Shown in pieces: positions 51,112 to 59,177 of a stretch of 64,000 bases of DNA (positions are counted from its first letter, which is position 1; every line of letters starts with the position of its first letter). The notes beneath the pieces are model-generated. The model saw only the letters and a program-made list of their open reading frames with translations. It was not told the origin of the DNA and ran no database searches. The stretch is from positions 123,561-187,560 of the forward strand of contig NZ_JAGGPJ010000013.1 in NCBI RefSeq assembly GCF_018613875.1. The letters run 5' to 3'. Made by a program: the position numbers and the translations under genes. Source of the DNA: Arthrobacter sp. ISL-28. GTDB taxonomy: Bacteria; Actinomycetota; Actinomycetes; Actinomycetales; Micrococcaceae.

Positions 51112-52271
51112 TGGATGAAGGTGAAGGCTTGCTCGAGGTCAGCGATGAGGTCCTCGACGTCTTCGATCCCGCAGGACAGCCGGATGAGGTTGACGGGGAC
51201 TGCCAATTCCGTCCCCTTCACGGACGCGTGGGTCATCTCGGACGGGTAGTTCATCAGTGATTCAATGCCACCCAGCGACTCGGCGAGGGTGAAAACCGAC
51301 GTGGATTCAGCCACCTTGCGTGCCGCCGCCTCGCCGCCCTTGAACTGGACGGAGATTACGCCGCCGAACTTCTTCATCTGCTTCCTGGCCAGGTCGTGGC
51401 CGGGGTGCGAGGGCAGGCCCGGGTAGAGGACCGCCTCGACCTCGGGACGCTCCAGCAGCCATTCCGCCACGGCCTGGGCATTGTCGCTGTGCCGGTCCAT
51501 GCGGATCCCCAGCGTCTTCAGCCCGCGGGTGGTGAGGAAGGCGTCCATGGGCCCGGAGACAGCGCCGACGGCGAACTGGACGAAGCCGATCTTCTCTGCC
51601 AGTTCGGCGGCATTGACCACGATTGCGCCGCCCACCACATCGGAGTGGCCGCCAATGTACTTGGTTGTGGAGTGGACCACGACGTCGGCACCCAGGGCGA
51701 GCGGGGTCTGCAGGTAGGGCGACGCGAAGGTGTTGTCGACGATCAGGAGGGCCCCGGCGTCGTGCGCCACTTTGGCGAGCGCTTCGATGTCGGTGATCTT
51801 CATCAACGGGTTGGAGGGAGTTTCCACCCACACGAAGCGCGTCTTGTGCGCGGCAACGGCCGCTGCCACGGCGTCGAGGTCGGACATGTCCACCGGGGTG
51901 TTGCCGATCCCCCAGTCGCCGAGCACCCGGCTAATCAGGCGGTACGTGCCCCCGTAGGCGTCGTTGCCGAGCACGATGTGGTCGCCAGGCCGCATCAGGG
52001 CACGGATGAGGGAGTCCTCCGCGGCCAATCCCGAGCTGAAGGAGTAGGCGTGCGTGCCTCCCTCGAGCGCGGCGAGCTGTTCCTGCAGGGCGTCGCGGGT
52101 GGGGTTGCCGCCGCGGCCGTACTCGTAGCCGTCGCGCAGGCCGCCGATGCCGTCCTGGGCGTAGGTGGAGCTGAAGTGCAGCGGCGGAATGACGGCACCG
52201 GTGCGGGGCTCAAAAGCCTGGCCTGCGTGCACCGCCCGCGTGTTGAATCCTTGGTTTTCAGAGGCTGACAT
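51108..52271 (-). CDS. metB: Cystathionine gamma-synthase/lyase
   Basis: 387 residues from the ATG at 52271 (AAAGGA upstream). PLP fold type I: YEYGRGGNPTRDALQEQLAALEGG, WVETPSNPLMKITDI, DNTFASPYLQTPLALGADVVVHSTTKYIGGHSD with PLP lysine K204, and a C-terminal RLSCGIEDVEDL. Catalyses formation of cystathionine from an O-acylhomoserine and cysteine, or the gamma-cleavage; sequence by eye does not separate MetB from CGL. Pairing with the cystathionine beta-synthase gene just upstream favours reverse transsulfuration. Confidence 0.94.
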   Translation of the reverse strand: MSASENQGFNTRAVHAGQAFEPRTGAVIPPLHFSSTYAQDGIGGLRDGYEYGRGGNPTRDALQEQLAALEGGTHAYSFSSGLAAEDSLIRALMRPGDHIVLGNDAYGGTYRLISRVLGDWGIGNTPVDMSDLDAVAAAVAAHKTRFVWVETPSNPLMKITDIEALAKVAHDAGALLIVDNTFASPYLQTPLALGADVVVHSTTKYIGGHSDVVGGAIVVNAAELAEKIGFVQFAVGAVSGPMDAFLTTRGLKTLGIRMDRHSDNAQAVAEWLLERPEVEAVLYPGLPSHPGHDLARKQMKKFGGVISVQFKGGEAAARKVAESTSVFTLAESLGGIESLMNYPSEMTHASVKGTELAVPVNLIRLSCGIEDVEDLIADLEQAFTFIQ

Positions 52272-52314
52272 GGAAATCCTTTCGCTGCTGGTCGAGCTTG
52301 CCACCGGTGATCGG

Positions 52315-52342
52315 GCTTGTCGAGATCAAGGTTTCGACAAGC
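52315..52342. repeat. Palindromic element of the GGTTGAGCTTG type, diverged copy
   Basis: GCTTGTCGA (52315-52323) pairs with TCGACAAGC (52334-52342). The sequence GTTTCGACAAGCTCAACCAGC (52331-52351) repeats the right arm of the 46270 element, and GACAGGCTCAACCA follows at 52357-52370. It fills the space between the cystathionine beta-synthase stop and the metB-like start. Confidence 0.82.
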
Positions 52343-52376
52343 TCAACCAGCGGACTGACAGGCTCAACCAAGGGGA

Positions 52377-53762
52377 CTAATTGCTGAGGTACGCGAGGAG
52401 GTCGTGGCGGGTCAGGATGCCTATGGGGGCTCCGACGAAGGTCACCATCACGGTATCGACGTCGGACAGCAGTTCACGGGCAGCCGAAATGGTTTCCAGC
52501 GAGCCGATGACGGGAAGCGGCTTCCCCATGTGCTCGGAGATCTTGTCTGTCAGCTGGGCTTCGCCGCGGAACAGTTTGGCGGTCAGCGAGCGCTCGTCCA
52601 CCGCTCCGAGGACCTCGCCCATCACGACGGGCGGTTCCTGGGACAGCACCGGGATGTGGCTGACGCCGAACTCGTTCATGATGTTGATGACGTCGCGGAC
52701 GGTCTCATTCGGGTGGATATGGACCAGGTCCGGCAGTTCACCCGTCTTGGACTTGATGACCTCGCCCACGGATGCTTCCTCGCCGCCGGAGAGGAAGCCG
52801 TAGGAGCGCATCCATTGGTCGTTGAAGATCTTGGCGAGGTAGCCGCGGCCCGAATCCGGCAGGATCACCACCACCACCGCGTCCTCGGGAAGGTCGCGGG
52901 CTATCTGCAGCGCGGCAACGACCGCCATGCCGGAGGACCCGCCCACGAGCAGGCCTTCCTCGCGGGCCAGCCGCCGGGTCATGGCGAAGGAATCGGCGTC
53001 GCTGACGGCGATGACCTGGTCCGGAACTGATTTGTCGTAGTTGGCGGGCCACATGTCCTCGCCCACGCCTTCGACGAAGTACGGACGGCCGGTGCCGCCC
53101 GAGTAGACAGAGCCCGCGGGGTCCGCCCCGATGATCTTGACCCGGCCGCCGTCGGACTCCGCACGGTCCGCCGAGACTTCCTTGAGGAAGCGGCCCGTCC
53201 CGGTGATGGTGCCCCCGGTGCCGGCCCCGATGACGCAGTGCGTCACCTTTCCGTCGGTGTCGCGCCAGATTTCCGGCCCGGTGGATTCATAGTGGCTGCG
53301 CGGCGCTGCCGGGTTGGAGAACTGATCCGGTTTGTAGGCACCGGGAATCTCGGTGACCAGGCGGTCCGAAACGCTGTAGTAGCTTTGCGGGCTATCCGGG
53401 GCGACGGCGGTGGGGGTCACCACCACTTCCGCACCGTAGGCCTGAAGCACGGCCCGCTTGTCTTCGCCCACCTTGTCCGGGACCACGAAGATGCACTTGT
53501 AGCCTTTTTGCTGCGCCACCAGGGCCAGGCCGACGCCGGTGTTCCCGGAGGTGGGCTCAATGATGGTGCCGCCGGGCTGCAGCTTGCCCTCCCGTTCGGC
53601 TTCCTCGATCATCTTGGCCGCGATGCGGTCCTTGATGGAACCGCCGGGGTTCACGTATTCCAGTTTCACGAGGACGGTGGCCTTGATGCCGTCAGTGACG
53701 TGGTTGAGCTTGATCAGCGGGGTGTTGCCGATAAGGTCCAGAACGGACTGGGCGTACTTCAT
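52377..53762 (-). CDS. cbs: Cystathionine beta-synthase
   Basis: 461 residues from the ATG at 53762. Residues 1-~320 are a fold type II PLP domain (YVNPGGSIKDRIA with K44; PTSGNTGVGLALVAQQKGY; IGAGTGGTITGTGRFLK). Residues ~335-460 contain two CBS motifs (VRDVINIMNEFGVSHIPVLS; AARELLSDVDTVMVTFVGAPIGILTRHDLLAYLS). Makes cystathionine from serine and homocysteine. No heme-binding N-terminal extension is present. A TAAGTT box seven bases upstream (53770-53775) suggests a leaderless transcript that continues into the metB-like gene. Confidence 0.95.
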   Translation of the reverse strand: MKYAQSVLDLIGNTPLIKLNHVTDGIKATVLVKLEYVNPGGSIKDRIAAKMIEEAEREGKLQPGGTIIEPTSGNTGVGLALVAQQKGYKCIFVVPDKVGEDKRAVLQAYGAEVVVTPTAVAPDSPQSYYSVSDRLVTEIPGAYKPDQFSNPAAPRSHYESTGPEIWRDTDGKVTHCVIGAGTGGTITGTGRFLKEVSADRAESDGGRVKIIGADPAGSVYSGGTGRPYFVEGVGEDMWPANYDKSVPDQVIAVSDADSFAMTRRLAREEGLLVGGSSGMAVVAALQIARDLPEDAVVVVILPDSGRGYLAKIFNDQWMRSYGFLSGGEEASVGEVIKSKTGELPDLVHIHPNETVRDVINIMNEFGVSHIPVLSQEPPVVMGEVLGAVDERSLTAKLFRGEAQLTDKISEHMGKPLPVIGSLETISAARELLSDVDTVMVTFVGAPIGILTRHDLLAYLSN

Positions 53763-53834
53763 GGGTACAAACTTACCGTCTTGGCCGCAGTGCTCCGACG
53801 CGGCTGGCCCTGCCGGGGAAGACTGGGCAGAGAA

Positions 53835-53860
53835 CACCGGCCAGCGATCACTGGCCGGTG
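53835..53860 (-). terminator. Stem-loop after VOC gene
   Basis: CACCGGCCAG and CTGGCCGGTG form a perfect 10-bp stem with a six-base loop, 16 bases past the VOC stop on the minus strand. Confidence 0.7.
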
Positions 53861-53876
53861 AACTTGCGGAGCAGCG

Positions 53877-54293
53877 TTAGAGTGCCGTGCCGGCCGCGCC
53901 CTCGGCTGCTCCGGCCGGGAGGTTCTCCCAGAGCCCCATGACATTGCCCTCGGTGTCCTTGAAGTAGGCGTAGAAGCCCATGCCCGGAATGGCGTCCTTC
54001 GGCCTGATCACCGAGCCGCCGAGCTCTTCGACCGTTTTCAGTGTGCTGTCGATGTCCTCGACGTCCACGGTGATGACCGGGGCTGTCAGGTCAGCTTCCC
54101 GCGGCATCATTCCGCCGTTGATGGCGCCAGGTTCTGTGGGCCGGCCGGTTTGTTCATCCATCGGTGTGGTGATGACCATGTTGTAGTTCATGTCCGGCAT
54201 GGGGTCGATCCTCCAGCCGAGGGCCTGCTTGTAGAAGTTTCTTGCCCGGTCCTGGTCGTCCGCGGGGATTTCGAAATGCACTACTCCACCCAT
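53877..54293 (-). CDS. VOC-superfamily protein (glyoxalase-like)
   Basis: 138 residues from the ATG at 54293, which has AGGTGAG at the right distance; an in-frame GTG at 54302 is possible. Two beta-alpha-beta-beta-beta modules are visible (VVHFEIPADDQDRARNFYKQALGW and VITVDVEDIDSTLKTVEELGGSVI), ending YFKDTEGNVMGLWE with a typical metal-ligand glutamate. Members bind a divalent metal and act on small molecules or confer antibiotic resistance. Substrate unknown. Confidence 0.9.
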   Translation of the reverse strand: MGGVVHFEIPADDQDRARNFYKQALGWRIDPMPDMNYNMVITTPMDEQTGRPTEPGAINGGMMPREADLTAPVITVDVEDIDSTLKTVEELGGSVIRPKDAIPGMGFYAYFKDTEGNVMGLWENLPAGAAEGAAGTAL

Positions 54294-54447
54294 TGCACTC
54301 ACCTAATAGTCGAAGGGAAGACGCGGCAGACCCGCGCCACACCTGGGATTGTAGTCCTCCCCTCCGCAGTGGTTAAGGGCTGGTTCGGAAGCTCTCCCGG
54401 AACGGCGGGTGAACAGTTTTCTCAGCCCGGCGTGGGACGATGTTCCC

Positions 54448-55443
54448 ATGACCGTAGCTGACGCCCCCGGCCGGCTTGCCGCCGCAGCGGACGCGTCCCT
54501 GCGGTGGCATCCGCAAGGCCCGTACAACCTGCTTCAGACGCTCGGGACCCTGATGCGGGGCAATGGCGACCCATCCTTTTCGTCCCGAATGGACGGCTTG
54601 TGGATGGCCTATACGACGGCGGACGGGCCGGTCACGCTGCGCCTCACCGGAACGGGCACCGGCACCGCGGCACATGCCCCCGAGCCGTTCGTGGATGCCC
54701 AGGCCTGGGGGCCCGGCTCTACTGCCGCCCTCGCCACCGTGCCCCGGCTCCTGGGAGCCGAGGACGACTGGTCTGGCTTTGACGAGCCCGCCTTCCATGC
54801 GACGCTCCCCCGGATGGTCCGTGAAGCACGACGCCGGAACCTGGCCGTCCGTCTGCCGTCCACCGGACGCATGATTGACTGCCTCGTGCCCACCATTCTG
54901 GAGCAGAAGGTCACCGTCATCGAGGCGCGGCGGGGCTTCCGCTATCTCATGTACCGCTACGGCTCACCGGCCCCGGCTGCCGGCATGGCCACCCCGGCAG
55001 GACTGCTGGTCCGCCCCACTCCGGAGCAGTGGCTCCGCATCCCCTCCTGGGACTGGCACAAGGCCGGCGTGGGGCCGCAGCGTTCCGCGACGGTCATGCG
55101 GGCGCTGCGTTCCGCCGTCGCGCTTGAACGGTTGGCGTTGCTGCCCGCGGCGGAAGCAGCCGCGAAGATGCGGACCATTCCGGGGATCGGCGAGTGGACG
55201 GCCGCGGAAGTGGTGCAGCGGACCCACGGCTGCCCCGACTCGATCGCGGTGGGTGATTACCATCTGGCAGCCGACGTGGGCGCGGCGCTGACCGGACAGC
55301 GGACCGACGACGCCGGGATGCTGGCCCTGCTCGAGCCGTGGAAGGGCCACCGGCAGCGCGTGGTCCGCATGATCGGGCTCAGCGGTTTCCGGAAGCCCAC
55401 TTTCGGCCCCCGGATGACCATCCAGGACCACCGCAGGCACTGA
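54448..55443 (+). CDS. AlkA-like DNA-3-methyladenine glycosylase (HhH-GPD)
   Basis: 331 residues from the ATG at 54448. The helix-hairpin-helix and catalytic aspartate are in IPGIGEWTAAEVVQRTHGCPDSIAVGDYHLAADVG (residues ~245-280), preceded by PTILEQKVTVIEARRGFRYL, the AlkA core. It removes alkylated purines in base excision repair. An unusually long N-terminal part (~110 residues) precedes the core. The GACGAT before the ATG is a weak -10 at leaderless distance. A palindromic repeat lies ten bases past the stop. Confidence 0.9.
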   Translation: MTVADAPGRLAAAADASLRWHPQGPYNLLQTLGTLMRGNGDPSFSSRMDGLWMAYTTADGPVTLRLTGTGTGTAAHAPEPFVDAQAWGPGSTAALATVPRLLGAEDDWSGFDEPAFHATLPRMVREARRRNLAVRLPSTGRMIDCLVPTILEQKVTVIEARRGFRYLMYRYGSPAPAAGMATPAGLLVRPTPEQWLRIPSWDWHKAGVGPQRSATVMRALRSAVALERLALLPAAEAAAKMRTIPGIGEWTAAEVVQRTHGCPDSIAVGDYHLAADVGAALTGQRTDDAGMLALLEPWKGHRQRVVRMIGLSGFRKPTFGPRMTIQDHRRH

Positions 55444-55453
55444 CCTCTCTACT

Positions 55454-55518
55454 GCAACGCGGGGTCACTCGGCGCCCAATTTCCTGTCCCCATTGGGCGC
55501 CAAGTGACCCCGCGTTGC
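55454..55518. repeat. Palindromic extragenic element (GCAACGCGGGGTCA type), copy 1
   Basis: Arms of 27 bp (55454-55480 and 55492-55518) match at 26 positions around an 11-base loop. The arm begins GCAACGCGGGGTCA and ends CGCCCAAT. It ends one base from the stop codon of the minus-strand gene at 55520 and fills the gap between convergent genes. Confidence 0.95.
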
Positions 55519-55519
55519 C

Positions 55520-56446
55520 TTAGACTGACCGGCGCTTCGCCCTTTTGACCCGTTCGATCACATCCTGGAATCCGTCATTCAAATCGTCGCCGTTGACCTT
55601 GAAGTAGGACCAGCCTGCACTGATGAACGCCTCATCGCGGCGGAAGTCGCGGGACTGCTGTTTCCGCGAGAGGTGATGGACGCCGTCGTACTGCAGCGCG
55701 ATCCGGAAGTGCCGGTACCCCAGGTCGGCAGCAGGGGACCAATGGTCATAGGGGTCTAGGCGCACCTGCAGTTCCGGCTCCGGCAGGCCGGCATTCAGCA
55801 TCGCAAGCCGCAGGAAGGTTTCCGGATAAGAGTCGGCACCCACACGCATCTCGCCCAGCGCCAGCCGTGCCTTCTCCACGCCCTTCATGTTGGGGTGCTG
55901 CCGGATGAGCAGGCGCAGACCCTCCTTGTAGGCATACGGGGTCGTCCGACCTTCGAGCTCAACCCTTGGAACCCTGATGAGCTGGTCGCCCATGGCAATG
56001 AGGTACCTGAGCGGCAACACCGCTGCCAAGTCCAGCCAGGTCCGGGGCGGCAGGGAGATGGGAATACCGCCGCACTCCCCGATCTCGCCCGGAATCATAC
56101 GGACCCGATGGCCGACCACGCCGGCCCGGCGCACCCTTGGTAACTCATGCGGTTTGCTGAGGTGGACGATGTCACCCTCCATCCACGGCGGAAGCCCCAA
56201 GGGCGTGAGTTCCGCTGCTGTCTGATGGGACACCCATGCTCCCGGCGTTGCTGCCGCCAACACCCTGGCCCGCTCCCGCAGATCGATTTCCCGTCCTTTT
56301 GGCAGATAGATGAGACGGCCGCCGTCGGCCAGGTCCTTGCTGCGCAGCCGTTTCGCAGGGACGCCCAGCGCTCGCGATTCGTACACGGTAAAGGGCGACT
56401 GGTGCAGGCTATCGGGGAGCGGCGTGGAACGGGCCATGGACATCAT
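55520..56446 (-). CDS. AbiEi-like protein with Vsr/DUF559-type nuclease fold, second orphan
   Basis: 308 residues; ATG codons at 56446, 56443 or 56437 could start it. The first ~200 residues resemble AbiEi-like proteins (SRALGVPAKRLRSKDLADGGRLIYLPKG, AWVSHQTAAELTPLGLP, LPPRTWLDLAAVLP). The last ~95 have the nuclease-like core PAADLGYRHFRIALQYDGVHHL and FRRDEAFISAGWSYFKV. Same architecture as 15242-16129. No toxin partner is adjacent, and it is bracketed by two copies of one palindromic repeat. Confidence 0.8.
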   Translation of the reverse strand: MMSMARSTPLPDSLHQSPFTVYESRALGVPAKRLRSKDLADGGRLIYLPKGREIDLRERARVLAAATPGAWVSHQTAAELTPLGLPPWMEGDIVHLSKPHELPRVRRAGVVGHRVRMIPGEIGECGGIPISLPPRTWLDLAAVLPLRYLIAMGDQLIRVPRVELEGRTTPYAYKEGLRLLIRQHPNMKGVEKARLALGEMRVGADSYPETFLRLAMLNAGLPEPELQVRLDPYDHWSPAADLGYRHFRIALQYDGVHHLSRKQQSRDFRRDEAFISAGWSYFKVNGDDLNDGFQDVIERVKRAKRRSV

Positions 56447-56501
56447 TCTGGAGTGCCCAACGAGGACTTGAGGAGTTATCCACAGCCCAATCCAGGAATC
56501 G

Positions 56502-56566
56502 GCAACGCGGGGTCAGATCCCGCCCAATGAACGCCCCTTTAAGGGCGTTGTCTGACCCCGCGTTGC
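56502..56566. repeat. Palindromic extragenic element (GCAACGCGGGGTCA type), copy 2
   Basis: Perfect 16-bp outer arms (56502-56517 and 56551-56566) and a separate inner hairpin (AACGCCC/GGGCGTT around 56530-56549). Left arm shares GCAACGCGGGGTCA, a five-base variable part and CGCCCAAT with copy 1. It ends one base from the stop of the acyl-CoA ligase gene. Confidence 0.95.
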
Positions 56567-56567
56567 T

Positions 56568-58244
56568 TCAGAGGCCGAGGCGGGCCACGGCCTCCTCGCG
56601 CATCTCCACCTTGCGGATCTTGCCCGACACCGTCATGGGAAAACTCTCGCGGACATCGACGTAGCGCGGAATCTTGTAGTGCGCGAGCTTCCCGCGGCAG
56701 AAGTCCGCCAGGGCGGCGGCGTCCAGCGGCCCGGCGCCGGGCTTGAGGATGATGCAGGCCATCAGTTCCTCGCCATAGGTGGCATCGGGCACGCCAATGA
56801 CCTGCACATCCTGGATCGAGGGGTGCGTGTAGAGGAACTCCTCGATCTCTCGGGGATAGATGTTCTCCCCGCCGCGGATCACCATGTCTTTGATTCGGCC
56901 TTCGATCACGATGTAGCCGTCCTCGTCCATGCGGGCCAGGTCCCCGGTGTGCATCCACCCGTCCGCGTCGATGGCTTCGGCTGTCTTGTCCGGCTGGTTC
57001 CAGTACCCCTTCATGACGGCGTAGCCGCGGGTGCAGAGTTCGCCGATCTCGCCCCGTTGCAGCACCTCCCCGGTGGCAGGGTCAACCACCTTGCTTTCCA
57101 GCTGGGGCAAGGTCCGCCCCACGGTCTGGGTGCGTTGTTCCAGGGTGTCGCCGCTGCGGGTCATGGTGGACACCGGCGAAGTCTCGGTCATGCCGTAGCA
57201 GATGGCCACATCGCGCATGTTCATTTCCGAGATGACCCGGTTCATGACCTCAATGGGGCACGTTGAACCGGCCATCACTCCCGTGCGCAGGGTGGAGAGG
57301 TCGTAGGACGCGAAGTCGGGCAGCGCCAGTTCGGCAATGAACATGGTGGGCACCCCGTAGAGCGACGTCCCGCCGAAGTCCTGCACGGCCTCCAGTGCTG
57401 CTGCGGGCGTGAAGCTGCGCCCGGGAATGATGGTGGCCGCGCCATGGCTGAGCGCATTGAGGTTCCCGATCACCATGCCGAAGCAGTGGTAGAAGGGCAC
57501 CGGGATGACCACCCGATCGTGCTCGGTATAACGCAGCAGCTCCCCGATCGAGTAGCCGTTGTTCAGGATATTGTGGTGCGTCAGCGTGGCGCCCTTCGGG
57601 AACCCGGTGGTGCCCGACGTGTACTGCAGGTTGACGGGGTCATGCGGGTCCAGTTCGGACATGCGCGCCTTCAGGCCGGAATGCCCGACGTCGTCCGCCC
57701 GCTTAAGCAGCTCGGCGTAAGTCAGCTCCTGCTCACTTTGGGGGACGCCGGCGTCGAGCCCTGCCGTGTCAGAGTCCGGCAGGAACACGAGCTCGTGCAG
57801 GTCAGGGCATTCGGCGAACACCTGCCGCGCCATGCCCACGTAGTCGCTGTTCCGGTCCGACGGCGCCGTGACCAGCATCCGCATGCCGTTCTGTTTGAGC
57901 ACGAACTCCAGCTCATGGCTGCGGTAGGCAGGGTTCACGTTGACCAGGATGGCCCCGATCTTGGCGGTCGCATACTGGAGGATGGTCCACTCGGCGCAGT
58001 TGGGGCTCCAGATGCCGATCCGCTCACCCTTCGCGACGCCCAGGGCGAGAAGAGCGCGGGCGAGGCGGTCGACGTCGTCATTCAGTTTGGTGTAGCTCCA
58101 GCGGCGGGCGTCAGCGCCGGGGACGGCAGCGGCTTCGATGAGCGCGTCGTGGAAGGGAAACCGAGCTGCCACCCGCTCGAAGTTCTCGCCAATGGTTTCC
58201 TCGAGCAGCGGAACGTCAGTGTCCCCGGCTGTGTAAGCGCTCAT
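56568..58244 (-). CDS. Fatty acyl-CoA synthetase (AMP-binding)
   Basis: 558 residues. Adenylate-forming signatures: YTSGTTGFPKGATLTHHNILNN (ATP loop), YGMTETSPVSTMTRSGD, GWMHTGDLARMDEDGYIVIEGRIKDMVIRGGENIYPREIEEFLY and the C-terminal lysine in SGKIRKVEMR. Activates medium- or long-chain acids to acyl-CoA. A TAGCGT box six bases before the ATG suggests a leaderless message. It stands alone. Confidence 0.95.
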   Translation of the reverse strand: MSAYTAGDTDVPLLEETIGENFERVAARFPFHDALIEAAAVPGADARRWSYTKLNDDVDRLARALLALGVAKGERIGIWSPNCAEWTILQYATAKIGAILVNVNPAYRSHELEFVLKQNGMRMLVTAPSDRNSDYVGMARQVFAECPDLHELVFLPDSDTAGLDAGVPQSEQELTYAELLKRADDVGHSGLKARMSELDPHDPVNLQYTSGTTGFPKGATLTHHNILNNGYSIGELLRYTEHDRVVIPVPFYHCFGMVIGNLNALSHGAATIIPGRSFTPAAALEAVQDFGGTSLYGVPTMFIAELALPDFASYDLSTLRTGVMAGSTCPIEVMNRVISEMNMRDVAICYGMTETSPVSTMTRSGDTLEQRTQTVGRTLPQLESKVVDPATGEVLQRGEIGELCTRGYAVMKGYWNQPDKTAEAIDADGWMHTGDLARMDEDGYIVIEGRIKDMVIRGGENIYPREIEEFLYTHPSIQDVQVIGVPDATYGEELMACIILKPGAGPLDAAALADFCRGKLAHYKIPRYVDVRESFPMTVSGKIRKVEMREEAVARLGL

Positions 58245-58250
58245 GATGGC

Positions 58251-58256
58251 ACGCTA
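58251..58256 (-). promoter_or_regulatory. -10 box TAGCGT of leaderless acyl-CoA ligase gene
   Basis: On the minus strand TAGCGT ends six bases before the ATG at 58244. Confidence 0.6.
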
Positions 58257-58347
58257 TCAACTGGCCCCCGGCAAAAGAAGCGCAACAGTAGGGTGTCCGG
58301 CGTAAACAGGGACGGGAGCGCGGGCGGCGGCCGGTATTGTGAAATCC

Positions 58348-58626
58348 ATGAGTGCACCCATCGACCTGCAGGCAACGTTCATCCCCAATGACGGCGAATT
58401 CTTCCGCGTGAAGCTCGCCCTGGAAATCGCCATTGACGAGGTACTCAACGAGCCCGGCTGCGTCCGGTACGAGCTCACCGAAGCGACTGACGAGAAGCTG
58501 GTCCTCACGGAACGGTGGGCCTCGGAGGAAGACCTCGACAAGCACTCCAAGGGCACCGCCATCCAGGACCTGAACGAATCCCTCAGCGCCCTGCTGGCCG
58601 AACCGGTCCGGCTTGAGCGCCTCTAG
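58348..58626 (+). CDS. Antibiotic biosynthesis monooxygenase (ABM)-fold protein
   Basis: 92 residues from the ATG at 58348, seven bases after TATTGT. A single ferredoxin-like ABM domain: FRVKLALEIAIDEVLNEPGCVRYELTEATDEKLVLTERWASEEDLDKHSKG, typical of YgiN-like quinol monooxygenases and related small proteins. Probably a dimeric cytoplasmic oxidoreductase; the substrate is unknown. Confidence 0.88.
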   Translation: MSAPIDLQATFIPNDGEFFRVKLALEIAIDEVLNEPGCVRYELTEATDEKLVLTERWASEEDLDKHSKGTAIQDLNESLSALLAEPVRLERL

Positions 58627-58658
58627 TCCGGCTTAACAGACGACGGCTTATAAAGCAT

Positions 58659-58709
58659 GGGGCCACTTCCCGCCCAAAGAACCGAGGTTCTTGGGGGCGG
58701 AATGGCCCC
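58659..58709. terminator. Long bidirectional terminator between ABM gene and trxA
   Basis: An extended imperfect stem: GGGGCCA (58659-58665) with TGGCCCC (58703-58709), CCGCCC with GGGCGG, and AAGAACC with GGTTCTT around a two-base apex. It fills the space between the two convergent genes. Confidence 0.85.
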
Positions 58710-58730
58710 GTGCTGCAGTTAAGACGTGAT

Positions 58731-59171
58731 CTAGAAATCCGGGATCTGCGAGCCGTCCTGGGGACCGCCCGTGTTCGTACCCGTGTTGGTGCCTGCGGCA
58801 GCGGCCGCCTCGGCCTGGGAGCGCGCCACGTGGGCATGCACTTCCTCCATGTCGAGGGCCTTGACGGCGTCGACCACCTGTTCAAGCTGCGGCGCGTTCA
58901 GCGCACCTGGCTGCGAGAACACGAGCACCTTCTCACGGAAGGCCATGAGAGTGGGGATGGAGGTGATGCCTGCTTCGGCAGCCAGTTGCTGTTCAGCCTC
59001 GGTGTCCACTTTGGCGAACACGACGTCGCTGTGCTTCTCCGAAACAGCGGAGTAGGTGGGTGCAAACTGCTTGCACGGGCCGCACCATTCGGCCCAGAAG
59101 TCCACCAGGACAATGTCATTGCCTTCAATGGTCGATGCGAACTGTTCACCTGTGATGTCAACGGTAGCCAT
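58731..59171 (-). CDS. trxA: Thioredoxin
   Basis: 146 residues. Active site WCGPC with C30 and C33 (FWAEWCGPCKQFAP), cis-proline region ITSIPTLMAFREKVLVFSQPG. Reduces protein disulfides in the cytoplasm. About 35 residues longer than a standard thioredoxin: the C-terminal tail has an Ala-rich helix and a Gly/Asn/Thr repeat (GTNTGTNTGGPQDG). A TACGGT box six bases before the ATG marks a leaderless transcript. Confidence 0.95.
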   Translation of the reverse strand: MATVDITGEQFASTIEGNDIVLVDFWAEWCGPCKQFAPTYSAVSEKHSDVVFAKVDTEAEQQLAAEAGITSIPTLMAFREKVLVFSQPGALNAPQLEQVVDAVKALDMEEVHAHVARSQAEAAAAAGTNTGTNTGGPQDGSQIPDF

Positions 59172-59177
59172 GGTTCA

